A stretch of DNA of 53,657 bases from Dissophora ornata (lineage: Eukaryota; Mortierellomycota; Mortierellomycetes; Mortierellales; Mortierellaceae): assembly GCA_025201705.1 (NCBI GenBank), contig MU616699.1:1-53657 (forward strand), in the 5' to 3' direction. Shown here in pieces: positions 1 through 14,775 of the stretch. Numbering within the stretch: the first letter of the stretch is position 1; every line of letters starts with the position of its first letter. Position numbers and translations under genes: made by a program. The notes under the pieces were generated by a model, which worked only from the letters and a program-made list of their open reading frames with translations, ran no database searches and was not told where the DNA came from.

Positions 1-120
1 AAAAAAGAAGAAAAGAAAAAAAATGAAAAAATGATTAAAAAAAATCGAGCTCAATAGCAGCCCTTTGAAGGAATTACTTTTTTCTTTAAAAATATATATA
101 TATGTATATGTATCTCTATA
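1..120. other. A-rich 3' flank of the kinase gene
   Basis: AT-rich sequence just beyond the stop codon of the kinase gene, which is read on the minus strand. It holds A-runs and a TATATATATA stretch near 91-104. This is probably the 3' untranslated region or polyadenylation zone. No gene is visible. Confidence 0.5.
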
Positions 121-4019
<3,899 letters not shown>

Positions 4020-5851
4020 TGGAACACTTTTTCTTTTAGCACTCGTCTCTCGCTGAGCGAGCTGTGATGTACACGCGGATCAGTGAATAAGGGAACAAAA
4101 AAAAATAGTGCGCACCTGCTGAGGGGTTGACCAAGAAAGGACGAAAAAGAAATAAAGAAAGACGGTTAGGGAAAAAGAAGAACGAATAGGAGCGGGAAAA
4201 CAATGAGAGCCAGCAGGGTGGTGAATCGAATGACTCACCAATTAGAAAAAGAGAGAACCTGTATCCTCAACCGCCATGGGACACGTCGATCAGTGAGGGA
4301 AGGACACGAGGAGGAACGTTCCAAGGAGGAGAGGGTATGCAGAAGAATGGCAGCAAAAAAAAAAAAAGAAAAGGAGAGAAAGGGAACGGCTCGGCAGTTA
4401 GCTGGGATGGGACGATGGCCGGAAAAGAGAAGAGCGGGGTGGGTTCGAGTAGGGGTTGGGATGGATGCTGGATTTGATGTCTGGTTCGAATTCAAATTAA
4501 GGAGAGGACTCGAGGGAGGATGTGTGCTGGAAGCGGGACGGGAAGACGCTTGGAGGAACGAGAGCGAAGAGTAGGGTAAGGTGGACAGGAATATGCAAGA
4601 GAGCGATGAGGGTGGGATGGGATGTGATGGGATGTGATGGGATGTGATGGGATGTGATGGTAGGAGAGAGGGATGAGGAATCCTTTTTTGCGTGTGCCGT
4701 TGTTGGGTTTCTGCTCCTTCTTTTCCGCAACCATGCGGCGCTCGATGACATAACCGATCCTTTGCAGAGGACGACCCGCCGCACTACCGACTGAACTTTG
4801 TGTCGCGAATGCAGAGGTATGCATGCGGCTTGCACGCTCTGTAGACTCGTCTGGCTTTGAGTGTCGCGAGCAAGCCATGCGCTCATTGTGCTTCTTTTCC
4901 GCCAACAGCACTCGCTGATTGCAGGGCGGATCAGCACTGTCTCAGGTACAAGATCATCGTAAAAGCGAGTTTCGCGTGCGGAGTGCTCTCCACGTGTGCC
5001 ATTGGTGGCAACAACTCAATTGCCACGCTCAAATTCCTGGTAGACCATTCTATGGCTTGCATGTGAGATCTGTCGCCAGATATTGATCGTCCAGGCCCTG
5101 CTTGACCGACAAACACGCGATCCCACGCCGCTGCCAGCCCTTGCAGCCCACACAGGCACTCCGCATGTTCGAAAGAAGTGAGAGAAGCGGCACAGTTTCA
5201 TGTTCAATTGTGAAGCACGCTCGGCCCTTTTACGTTTGACGGGAAACAGTACACGGACGAAATGGTACAACCCATGATGCGGGTGGTGCAAAGTCAATCG
5301 AGGCTCTGGGCGCGGATGCACACCGACTGCGGAGAAAACGAGCCAACAAAACGCGACGGGGTGCTATTCTCCTCCACAGGCATGAATGGGGAGCGTGCAA
5401 GACATGTATAATAAGCTTTTGCCTCATCGACACAATAGTGCAGACGTGCGTGGCAGTAGCCGCACAACGTTTGTCTGCAGCATCGCCACAAAATGGTCTA
5501 CAGTACTGTTTGTAAGAAAACACTGGCACAGCCCATCATCTCTCCTCGCAAACAGTCCAAACGAGGGACCGCGGTATTTTTAGGTCCCTGCGTTCTCGTC
5601 TTCGCGGCACGCCGATGAGTGAAGGAGAGTAAAGAGTATCGAGCGGGAAGAGAACACTTCTTCCCTCTTCTTTCTTTCCTCTCTCTTCCTCGTACTCGTC
5701 CCTCGCCCACTCCCCTCCCAACCAGTCACCACCAATTCATCACAGTTTCACAGCTCATTATCTGCAGCATTCGCACAGAAATAGCAGGCGCAGCTAATCA
5801 CAACACACTTCTCGCCCCCAGCCCCGTTATCACTTTTCCGTTTATTCCACA
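4020..5851. other. Divergent intergenic region between kinase and syntaxin
   Basis: This 1.8-kb spacer separates two genes transcribed away from each other, so it should contain both promoters and 5' leaders. On the kinase side, 4116-4200 is pyrimidine-rich when read on the minus strand. A 10-bp tandem repeat lies at 4621-4660. Open frames here (for example on the minus strand at 4492-4937) have no recognisable domain and read through the repeat. I see no RNA gene. Confidence 0.5.
4621..4660. repeat. 10-bp tandem repeat (GATGTGATGG)x4
   Basis: Four perfect copies of GATGTGATGG, preceded by related GGGATGG sequence. It is a short minisatellite in the divergent promoter region of the kinase and syntaxin genes. 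Confidence 0.9.
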
Positions 5852-7378
5852 ATGAGTCGTGATCGTTTGAATGACTTTAACAATAATGTAAGTAAACGGG
5901 AATCGCCATTTCACCTTGTGTATTGATTGCATGATTCCGCATGCAGACGAGTGCACTGACCAACGGTAACGCTCTCTTCGCTCCCTCCGTTGTTGCTCAC
6001 TTTACAGTCCGAGCCTGCCTCGCACTCTTATCCCGGCTCCAATGTCTATGGCGACAGCAAGGGTAACCAGGAACCAGTCGAACTTGCTCCTTTGCAGGGC
6101 AATGCTTTGCACCAATTTTTCCAAGAGGTAAGTTGATTCTTCAGTGCTTGACTGCCCTTTACCGTCACCGCATACATTGACCTTGATATGTTCACATTCC
6201 ACAATATTAGACCGAAGTTATCCAGACCAAGATCCAACAGTTCCAGTCAAGCATCAATGAGGTTGAGCAGCTCTTCACTCAGAATCTGAACTCTGGAGCC
6301 AACGCCGAAGGTAGCGTAATAAGGCCCGCTGTTAATGGCAGTATCCATTGCAGCATACACAGCTACACAGCTATCCAATCCAACAATGCACTCACCCAGG
6401 AATCGATTTTGTTATTCTAGTCGCCAAGCTACTGGAGGCAAAGACACGGACCACCAATAGCCTTTCAACTGAGATCTATGACCGTCTTCGAGGTACAGTT
6501 TCAGGTGATCTCTTTCCAATCGTCTATGGTCCCCTCTGTCTGTGTAAACTAATCATAACGATGTTTACTGTGAACAACTACAGCTTTAACCGAGTCCAAC
6601 CTGAAGGTTCGCACCAGAGAAGAATACGACCAACGAAAGTCAAGGACATCTACCTTGAGCAAACAGTTCAAAGACGCCGTATCCAGATTCCAGAATGTGC
6701 AATACCAGAATGGACAAAAGTCAAAGGATACAGTAGCGAGACAGTACCGCATTGCCAACCCCGCTGCAACTGATGAGGAGATCCGAAAACTGGTCGATGG
6801 GGACCAAGGTGGCGTGTTTTCACAACAGGTAAATGGACGAGGCGCTAGAAACATTGGATATGGAACGATTTGCGAACACGACAATTTACTGACCCTTTCA
6901 TTTTTGTTCGTTACTTCTGTGCCCTCAGTTGCTGCAGCAGGCAAGAGGTCAACAAGCACAACAGGCTCTTAACTCTGTTCAAGACCGTCAGCGCGAACTG
7001 CATAGCCTTCAGCAGAGCATCGTTGAACTTAGTCAACTCTACACACAGCTCGAGCAACTGATCTCGGAGCAAGACCTTAGCTTTCAGGAGATTGAGGCCA
7101 CTGTTAATCGGGCAGAAGTAGACATTGAGAAGGGACACGGGCAAGTTGAGTTAGCTCGTAGAGACGCCATCTCGGCGAGGAAGGTAGGAACTATGGAAGC
7201 AGGTAGAACCACACACAGCCACTGTGGTTTCTTACAGCATCTGGACTAACAGAATTTTCGCTCAATGTTTTTGATCTACTAGAAAAAATGGATGCTTGTA
7301 GGTATCGCCGTGTTGATCATCATCATCATCCTCATTATCGGAGCAGCTGAAGGCTGGTTCAAGAAATCCACAGCTTAA
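5852..7378 (+). CDS. Plasma-membrane syntaxin (Sso1/Sso2/Psy1-like Qa-SNARE)
   Basis: Seven exons: 5852-5887, 6008-6127, 6211-6310, 6421-6492, 6584-6828, 6929-7183 and 7283-7378, giving 307 aa, the usual length for the family. The N-terminal part reads as the Habc helices. Exon 6 carries the SNARE motif with the zero-layer Gln in LISEQDL, and the basic KKW linker leads into a single C-terminal membrane anchor (LVGIAVLIIIIILIIG). Family knowledge: this t-SNARE pairs with Sec9/SNAP-25 and Snc/VAMP proteins to fuse secretory vesicles at the plasma membrane. Each intron starts with a GT donor and ends with AG. The start at 5852 is the only Met giving the short first exon in frame (MSRDRLNDFNNN). 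Confidence 0.93.
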
Positions 7379-7667
7379 GAGCAGGAAAAGCGCGATTGCT
7401 TATTTCTCTCAAGTGCATGTTATATGCTATATGTCCTGTATATACTCGAAGCGAACGCAATGCAAAATAAAATGTGAATAACACACGGCGCCTTGGTGCA
7501 GAGGCCGGGTATTGCTGGATGCGTGGAATTATGGTGGCAACCAGAAAAGGGTATGGGTTGGTCGATTTGATTCGATTCTTGGGTGTTAAGGGGCCAGGAC
7601 AGGGCAGTTTTATCTGGCCTCATTGGGTTGAAGCGATGGGGTCCTTCTCTTCGCTTCTTTTATCAAC

Positions 7668-9912
7668 ATGTCCAGTGATTCGCTCGCATACAGAGGCCAG
7701 CTTGTCGGTAATGCATCCAACAACACCGCATTAGATCACAGTGCAGTCATCATTGGACAGAGCATAGGGCAGGGGCAGGACCATCGTCGCCAATGGATAC
7801 CTCGCACCATCGATGGATCGATCGATGGATGGGAACAGACAGCTTGAAATTTTTTTATGGATGTGTGTCTATCAAAAAATAATTGTACACCAATAACCCG
7901 ACTGGACTCTGGAGACAGACAACACACACCCTCGCCTGGAGGCGACTTTCGTCAAACAACAATCGGACATTATCTCGGCTTTCAGCTTACTGGCGGTATC
8001 TATATACAACTTCCCCGGAACTCTCAGAGAGCAGCATCGTCTTTTCTCGCTTGCCAGGACTCAATCAGCTGTCAATCTATTCAAATCTACGTGATGTGCG
8101 GCTTTCACCTGGCACCCGATGGCGATGGCGATGGGGAAGCTATGCTACTCTAGCGTTCAACGGGCCCGCCTGCGAGGCGCCAGTCTGCACTCTCGACATC
8201 TCGACTTCACAGGGACAGGAGGCTAGATCTGTCCCCCTATCGAATCCATATTTGAAGCGACTCAAGGAACTGACGTTGTTTTCGCTACCGCTCTCTGTTC
8301 GTTGTAGGCCACCGTGACTGGGTCACGGCCATTGCCACCACCGCCGAGGCTCCCGATATGCTCTTGACCTCTTCCCGTGGTATGTAACTGCGACCACATA
8401 GCGATTTGCTGGATAATCTCTATATGGCACAGGACAGGACAGGGCAGGACAGGACGGCATTTTGCCGAGGGAAAGACAATTATGAGGATTACCAACAGTA
8501 GCAGGATTGGGAAAGGAATAGCAGGGAATATCAACTCTAGCAGCAGCTGATGAAGACCTGTGTCTGATCAGACTCGGGATGAGCAGGAGACGTGTCTGTT
8601 TAGATCAGGAGATCAGCACACCGCGTGTTATAAAAGATAGAACTGGACAACAACTCAACTGCAACATCGGGTTGCAATCGAGTGAGAGTGAGAAAGGATC
8701 AAGAAACTGACGAGATGCCTCTCTGTTTTTTCTTGGTGCTACGTGATGTGCAGACAAGTCCATCATCGTCTGGAACTTGGTCCGCGATGATGAGGGCAAC
8801 TTCGGTGTTCCCCGTAAGTCCCTTCACGGACACAACTCTGCCGTCCAGGATGTTGTCATCTCCTCCGATGGTCAGTTCGCTTTGTCCGCCTCCTGGGACA
8901 AGACCCTCCGTCTCTGGGACCTTAACACTGGCTTGACCACCCGCCGCTTCATTGGTCACACCAACGATGTCCTCTCGGTTTCCTTCTCTGCCGATAACCG
9001 TCAGATTGTCTCTGGATCCCGCGACAAGACCATCAAGTTGTGGAACACCCTCGGTGAGTGCAAGTTCACCATCCAGGAGGATGGCCACACCGAGTGGGTC
9101 TCCTGCGTCCGCTTCTCGCCCAACCCTGCCAACCCCGTCATTGTCTCTGGAGGCTGGGACAAGGTCGTCAAGGTAAATACGACTGATTGCTTGCGTGGTT
9201 ATTTTGTGTTGTCTGGTGGCGGTGTTTACAGAGACCAGGCATCAGGAGTCATGGCATATCTGCCTCGATCCTGTTATTTCACCTTCATCGTGCTCCGAAT
9301 GATGTTTATTATATATTTGCTACTTCAGAGGGGGTGTCGCAACCTACCAATGAGACAAATCTTCCACGGAAATTATCTGACTCTTGCACGATGTTCTCCT
9401 GTTTGTTGCTTTGTTGCACCGGACAAAACTGATCTGGCTTGCTACATTCAATTCGCTAACCCGAAAACACGAAATATGGCTTGTAGGTCTGGGAGCTCAC
9501 CAAGTGCAAGCTGCGCTCCAACCACATCGGACACACCGGTTACATCAACACCGTCACTGTCTCCCCCGATGGTTCCCTCTGCGCCTCCGGTGGACGCGAT
9601 GGTATCACCATGCTCTGGGACCTCAACGAGGGCAAGCACTTGTACTCGTTGGAGGGCAAGGGCGATGACGTTATCAACGCTTTGGTCTTCTCGCCCAACC
9701 GTTACTGGTTGTGCGCTGCCACCTCGTCCTGCATCAAGATCTGGGACTTGGAGTCCAAGTCCGTTGTCGATGAGCTCAAGCCTGAGTTCACCAACGTCGG
9801 CAGGAAGTCGAACCCTCCCCAGGCTGTCTCTTTGGCCTGGTCTGCTGATGGCCAGACTCTCTTTGCTGGTTACCAGGATGGCCTCGTCCGTGTCTGGTCG
9901 GTTGGTTATTAA
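7668..9912 (+). CDS. CPC2: RACK1/Cpc2/Asc1 WD40 ribosomal protein
   Basis: Four exons: 7668-7707, 8308-8379, 8754-9172 and 9487-9912, giving 318 aa, the standard size for a seven-bladed WD40 RACK1. The first exon encodes only [14 protein letters not shown] and joins [12 protein letters not shown] across a 600-bp intron. Typical blade motifs follow: [41 protein letters not shown] and the final [12 protein letters not shown]. Family knowledge: it binds the head of the 40S subunit near the mRNA exit and acts as a scaffold for translation control and signalling. Exons 3 and 4 favour C-ending codons strongly, as expected for a very highly expressed gene. The last intron carries a U24-like snoRNA. 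Confidence 0.96.
8308..8753 (+). repeat. GGACA-type short repeats in RACK1 intron 2
   Basis: Inside intron 2 of RACK1 (8380-8753), around 8430-8456, there are five closely spaced GGACA/GGGCA units (as in GGACAGGACAGGG). No RNA structure is evident. The span given also covers the adjoining exon 8308-8379, which encodes the DWVTAIATT segment. Confidence 0.4.
9289..9390 (+). ncRNA. C/D box snoRNA, U24/snR24-like, in a RACK1 intron
   Basis: It lies in the last RACK1 intron (9173-9486). A C box ATGATGT is at 9299-9305, and a guide ATATTTGCTAC precedes a CAGA D'-like box near 9325. A C'-like AATGAGAC follows near 9349-9356, then a D box CTGA at 9377-9380. The flanks CGTGC (9289) and GCACG (9386) can pair as a terminal stem. 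The guide complements the conserved 25S rRNA stretch GUAGCAAAUAU, the U24 target. From memory, the yeast RACK1 gene ASC1 hosts U24 (snR24) in its intron, which fits. The second guide before the D box does not obviously match known U24. The mature ends are estimates. Confidence 0.68.
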
Positions 9913-10046
9913 ACGATTTTTGATGACATTTTGCCCGGCTGGAAGTAGTGTGAAGAATCAAAAGATAATAAAATGAGCATGTCAAAGTGTGAATTTGAAG
10001 AACACTCTGGTTTATTACAAAAAAAAATGTGTGCGAATCGGGGTCG

Positions 10047-11899
10047 CTATTCTGTGTAGTTTGCAGGGAATGAACCCTCGCGTCCATTGCACCTTCCTGT
10101 CCACCAATCATTCCGGTTAGGGGTCTTCTTCACCACTGTGATCATGTCGCCTTTCTTGAACGACAAATCGGTAGCCTGTTCTCCAACGAAGTCGTACAAC
10201 GCCATTACGATATCGGGTTTGGCCCCGATTTTTGGCGGAACCCTAGGCCCCGTTGAGTTTAAGTTCGCAATACTCTGGTTTTTGGGGCTCTCGTTAGACT
10301 GGAATGGGTTATTGTTGTCTGTCGATGGTCGGCCATACTTCATCGTCGCAGCTTTTGGCACAGCAGGTGTCGGGGCTACAGGTGTATAGCTCGGAAGAGG
10401 GTCATCACGGTCATCACGGCCATCAGGAGCTGGGTTATTATATTCGAATCCTCTAGATTTGTCATCCGCGCCGTATGTGTTGATGTTACTGCCATGTGTT
10501 CCAACTGTGGTAGCAGATCGACCTATTCCGTATGGCGAGCTAGCGCTGCTGCTGTTGCCGCTGCCGTTGTATGTAGCACTCTCTTGGCTATTTCCATAAC
10601 GACCAGAGTGCGTTGTGCTCGCGCTACGATTGATGCCAGTTGTGGGAGCTCCCAAATCATCTCCATATAAAGAATCGCCTCCTCCACGACTATAACCATA
10701 GGCGCCAGATGCCTTAGCGTTTAATGCTCTGTACAAGATGTCAGCTTGGGGAGGAGGCGGTACCTCGCCATTAAGCAGTTCGGCGGCGGATACCGGGCGA
10801 CGGTAGAATGCCTCGTTGGCATCCTTTCTCTCTATGATGATAGACCCTTCGATTGAGACACCTAATTCAATGTATGTCGTAAGGGGGTCAAGTTCATGCA
10901 TTACGCCACCAATCGTTCGGGATCGCGATCTGTTTTTGTTTCTTTCTAACCTGCAAAAAGGCCTTTGGTTTTGCTGTAGGAGTAAATGGCAGCAACGCCT
11001 TTCAAGCTGGCGGATGCTCCAGCTTCTGCATTTCTTCCGATGGGTCCGGCAGCAACTATGTTGGTGTTGAGTTTTTCGTTGCAGAGAGAGTAAGCGCCGG
11101 TTCCATGCATCCATGCATCCATCCATTTTTTTTTTTTAATGCGGAGAAACACCTGGCTTTTTGATTCTTCCTCTTTACCTGACAAGTTTCCGCCGAGTGT
11201 GACATTCCCGCCTGTGGTAAAGGACTTCACGGCAGCGCGATTGTTCAACACAATCACAAAGTCTGTGATCTCGGCTCCTATCTGCCCTCCGAACCCCATG
11301 CCTCCGGTTCCAATGGCGGACGGTGCAGACCACGTGCCATCATCCAGCCGTGCAACCACAAGACCGGCTCCTGCCCTTCCAGAAAACAGGAACCCAGCCT
11401 TGATTACCGTGAAGATGGCGAGGCCCTTGGCTTTGGATAGGATGTCGGAAGGGATGACGTTGTCGAGGCCCTTGGCCGCGATCGGATCTACATGGAGATA
11501 ATGGATAAACGAATTAGCCCATTTGAAGCACCCAGGCGATCACTGCTGTTATTTTCCATGTCCGCTTTTTTTACACGATAACAACAGAAAATCCTCTTTC
11601 CCCCGTCATCGCGCCACAAATGTGAGCTGTGTTCTGTTGTTCCAGCCAGAGTGTGGTCGTGAAAATGAATAGGAGAGGAGGGATCCATTACCGATGAAGG
11701 AGTTGAGAATCTTGGACGCTTTCTTGCACTCCCCTACAGTAACAACGTTGCACAAAAAACAACAAGGATCGAGCTATTAGTAAACGGGGTTTGCACAGCA
11801 CCCGAACCATCGTAGAGAAATAGAATGCGATCTGCTGTTACCAGCTAGGTCCTTTGGCAACGGACTGTTGATCTTGACGCTTTTCTTGAGTGAGCTCAT
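10047..11899 (-). CDS. SYLF-SH3 actin-patch protein (Ysc84/Lsb3-like)
   Basis: Five exons: 11899-11842, 11733-11692, 11487-11179, 11055-10951 and 10861-10047, giving 442 aa. The first ~200 residues form a SYLF (DUF500/Ysc84) domain: LPKDLAGECKKASKIL, then KAKGLAIFTVIKAGFLFSGR and NVTLGGNLSVAAGPIGR. A Ser/Gly/Tyr-rich linker of ~170 residues follows. A C-terminal SH3 domain starts near residue 385 (ALYDF, DWWTGR, GSFPANY). Family knowledge: yeast Ysc84 and Lsb3 bind actin and phosphoinositides and recruit Las17/WASP partners at endocytic patches. The SH3 domain ends right at the stop codon, so the C-terminus is complete. The spacer to RACK1, in convergent orientation, is only 134 bp. Confidence 0.93.
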
Positions 11900-12888
11900 G
11901 CCTGACGATTATTCAGCTGGTGGTATGGATGGCTACTACTGCGATGAGGAATGTGTTTCGCTGAATGTTCAGAGCAATGGCGAAATGACGCTCGGAACGA
12001 AAGGTGGGAAAGAGCGATACAATGACCTGCAAGACAAAACCGAGACAATAAAAGAGTTTCGGTTGCGATGCGTGGTTCTCCGATCGCCTTTGCGAACGTT
12101 ACTCGGCCGTTGGACACCGCCGCATTTGTCATGTGCGATGACGAACCGCTTGATCTCCCGCTCGAGGGACATCATTGTAAAACGGAGTGTTCAGGTGCAC
12201 TGGAATGGTTGTTGAGGGCGCGTCTGGTCCATGTGATGGGGGCCCGTGTAGAACGCCCCGGTCCTGGCTACTGGAAAAGTCCAGCTGGACATGCCGCTGC
12301 GCGTAGAGATGCCCTTTGTCGCCGTTGTTGTTGTTGTTGTTGTTGTTGTTGTTGCTTCTTTCGTTCCATTCTGTGTGACCCCCCCTTTGCTCACAAATGC
12401 TGACAGATACTCCCTGCTGCGCTCTTTCGCCTCCACATTCCCCCGGCAATTGCCGTAAAGTGCTTGCAAGACGCAGCATCCTCCGTCTCAGAAAAGAACA
12501 AGACGACGAACGAGAAAAGGGTTGCCCGGGTGTCCATTCTTGTCCAAGGCGCCATGCAGCTGGATTAGACACATGCCGGAAGAGGTGTCTCACTGAGCCT
12601 TTCTTCCGCCGAGGGAATCATGGCCAACGGACGCACGGCGCACAGACAGGAGACAGAGCAGACGGACCAGACGTCGAGGGAGAGCCATGCAGAACCAAGG
12701 CCCTACACAACCCTCGCGCCTGCAGGATAAAGACCGAGGCACCCTCTCCCCCCCCCTCTCTTCCGCTTTTCCGTCGTCGTCCCTTCGCTCCTCCTCTTGT
12801 CGCAACTCCTCTCAGCGCAGCCTCAGTCGCAGCCTCAATCGCAGAAAAACTAGCAAACATCCGGGCACCTAGACAACAACATACCGCC
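11900..12888. other. Divergent promoter region between SYLF-SH3 gene and FA2H gene
   Basis: Nearly 1 kb between two start codons pointing outwards. It contains a (GTT)n/(AAC)n microsatellite around 12325-12353 and pyrimidine-rich sequence before 12889. An open frame runs upstream of the hydroxylase start without stops, but its translation has no recognisable domain and the cytochrome b5 domain begins right after the Met at 12889. I therefore treat it as a leader. Confidence 0.5.
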
Positions 12889-14269
12889 ATGGCTCTCCAA
12901 ACCTACACCCATGCCGAGGTTCAAAAGCACAACGGCGGGGACTCTTGCTGGGTCATTCACAACAACAACGTCTACGATGTCACTTCATTTGTCATGGACC
13001 ATCCCGGCGGAGAGGAATTCATCCTTGACCATGCCGGTCGGGACATCACCCTACTCATGAAGGATGAGCTCTCACACTTCCACTCCGAGGGTGCCTATGA
13101 GATGCTAGACGAGTTCCTTGTCGGTAGCGTTAAAGCCCCTACCTCGACAACAAAGGTTGCCCAGGAACAGACCTCGACGCTGCGCAATCGATCCACGACG
13201 ACCGCCACTGTATCAACCGAATCCACAACAACAACAGCAGCGGATGACTCGGAGGAAGCCTACTTCAAGCCCACAGACCTCAATGCTGATAAAAAGATCA
13301 AGTTTCTCGATCTGAGCCAGCCGTTGCTGTGGCAGCTCTGGAACAGTAATTTCTCCAAGGCCTTTTACCTGGAGCAGGTCCATATCCCTCGCCACCTGTC
13401 GGGGTCGGCCCGAATCTTTGGCTCGCCGTTTCTCGAGGTCTTCACCAAGACGCCCTGGTACATGGTCCCGATCTTTTGGATGCCAGTGATTGTCTACAAC
13501 TTCCGCAAGAGTCTGGAGAATGGCTTGACAGCAGACCAAGCCTCGACGCTGTTCTTGTGCGGAATGGGTCTTTGGACTTTGGCCGAGTACGGGATTCACC
13601 GGTTCCTGTTCCATCTGGACGATCGCATGCCAGATACGAATATCTCGCTGGTGGCCCACTTCTTGCTCCATGGCATTCACCACTATCTCCCAATGGACAG
13701 GTACATCCTTTGTTTTTTCCTGCTTACTTGTTTCGGGATTACAAAATCCCTTTCCTGCGATCCTATCTTGTACATGGTCTCAGCATGTGAACCGAAAAAA
13801 TGTTAACGTTCAAAAACGTTGTCTTGCATTGGTTAGACTGCGCTTGGTAATGCCTCCAGCATTGGCAGTCGCTTTGGCGATTCCTCTCTTCAAGCTGGCT
13901 CATATGCTCTTGGCAGCCCCTCAGGCAAACGCTGTGATGTCGGGTCTGATCTTTGGCTATGTCCTCTACGACCTGACCCACTATTACCTGCATCATGCCA
14001 GGGTGTTCAAGATCCACTTCAAGGAGATGAAGACCTACCATCTGGCCCATCACTACAAGGATTTTGAAGGCGGATACGGCATCACCTCCAAGATCTGGGA
14101 CAAGTATGTTGTTGTTGCTGTCGCTGTTATTCTTATTGCTGCTGCGGTGTGGATGTGTGCGCCGTCCACACTTTTGGTTTTTATTCTTCAAAGCACCCTC
14201 AGATTTACTAACCTCATGAAAATTGTGTTCGATTTTCTTAGGGTCTTCAATACGGAGCTGCAGCTTTGA
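12889..14269 (+). CDS. SCS7: Sphingolipid fatty acid 2-hydroxylase with N-terminal cytochrome b5 (Scs7/FA2H)
   Basis: Three exons: 12889-13700, 13837-14103 and 14242-14269, giving 368 aa. The N-terminal cytochrome b5 domain carries the heme motif DHPGGEEFI and the second axial region HFHSEGAYEML. After a Thr/Ser-rich linker (~85-125) comes the fatty acid hydroxylase membrane domain with diiron histidine boxes HRFLFH, HGIHH, HYYLHH and HLAHHY. Family knowledge: it 2-hydroxylates the very-long-chain N-acyl group of ceramides in the ER. The final exon encodes only KVFNTELQL, and the family's usual end (IWDKVFNTEL) confirms that splice. The start is chosen because cytochrome b5 sequence begins within five residues of it. 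Confidence 0.95.
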
Positions 14270-14775
14270 GCATCCAATCCAAACCGTTTTTCTTTTTTGC
14301 GTTGCAAGACATTCATCCCACATAACCCGATATCCCTGAGCATACTTCGCCTAATAAATAGTCTTTGATACAACATGTCCGTCTTTTCCTCGACATGTCT
14401 GCGCAGGTGGTAAAATGTGCTAACCACGGGATGCTGCGCACGATGGAATGATGAAAATGAACTGAGCATGATTTTGAGAAGAAAGTGTACTATGGGATGA
14501 TGGCTCTTCGCTTTCTTACGCCAGCGAGGTCTTGGGAAAGAGTAGGGAGGGAGGAATGCGAGGTGAACAGGGTAACAACATGTGTTCTGGCATCTGCGTC
14601 TGAGCAGAGTCTAATACAGCATCTCAGTGTGTATGGCGTTTTCGAGTCTAAAGCCTATGGGGAACGCGTCTTTTTGGAAAGAACGGCTGCAACCTTTTTT
14701 TTCTCAATCGGAAAGAGGCTATACTAAAACATAATACTTTATTCCCTGTCCAGAAACCAACGTGCGTGTCTGTCC
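14270..14775. other. Convergent intergenic region
   Basis: 506 bp between the stops of the hydroxylase (+) and the T5orf172 gene (-). It holds an AATAAA-type signal near 14352 suited to the hydroxylase and AT-rich sequence near 14725-14745. No supported gene is present. Confidence 0.5.

Noticed and set aside
5941..5965. Mini-exon inside syntaxin intron 1
   Set aside because: It has an AG before it and a GT after it, but its 19 nt would break the reading frame. A single 120-bp intron joins the exons correctly.
8540..8600. Possible second C/D snoRNA in RACK1 intron 2 (CTGATGAAGAC...GTCTGATC)
   Set aside because: The C and D' boxes are only ~12 nt apart and there is no proper D box or terminal stem.
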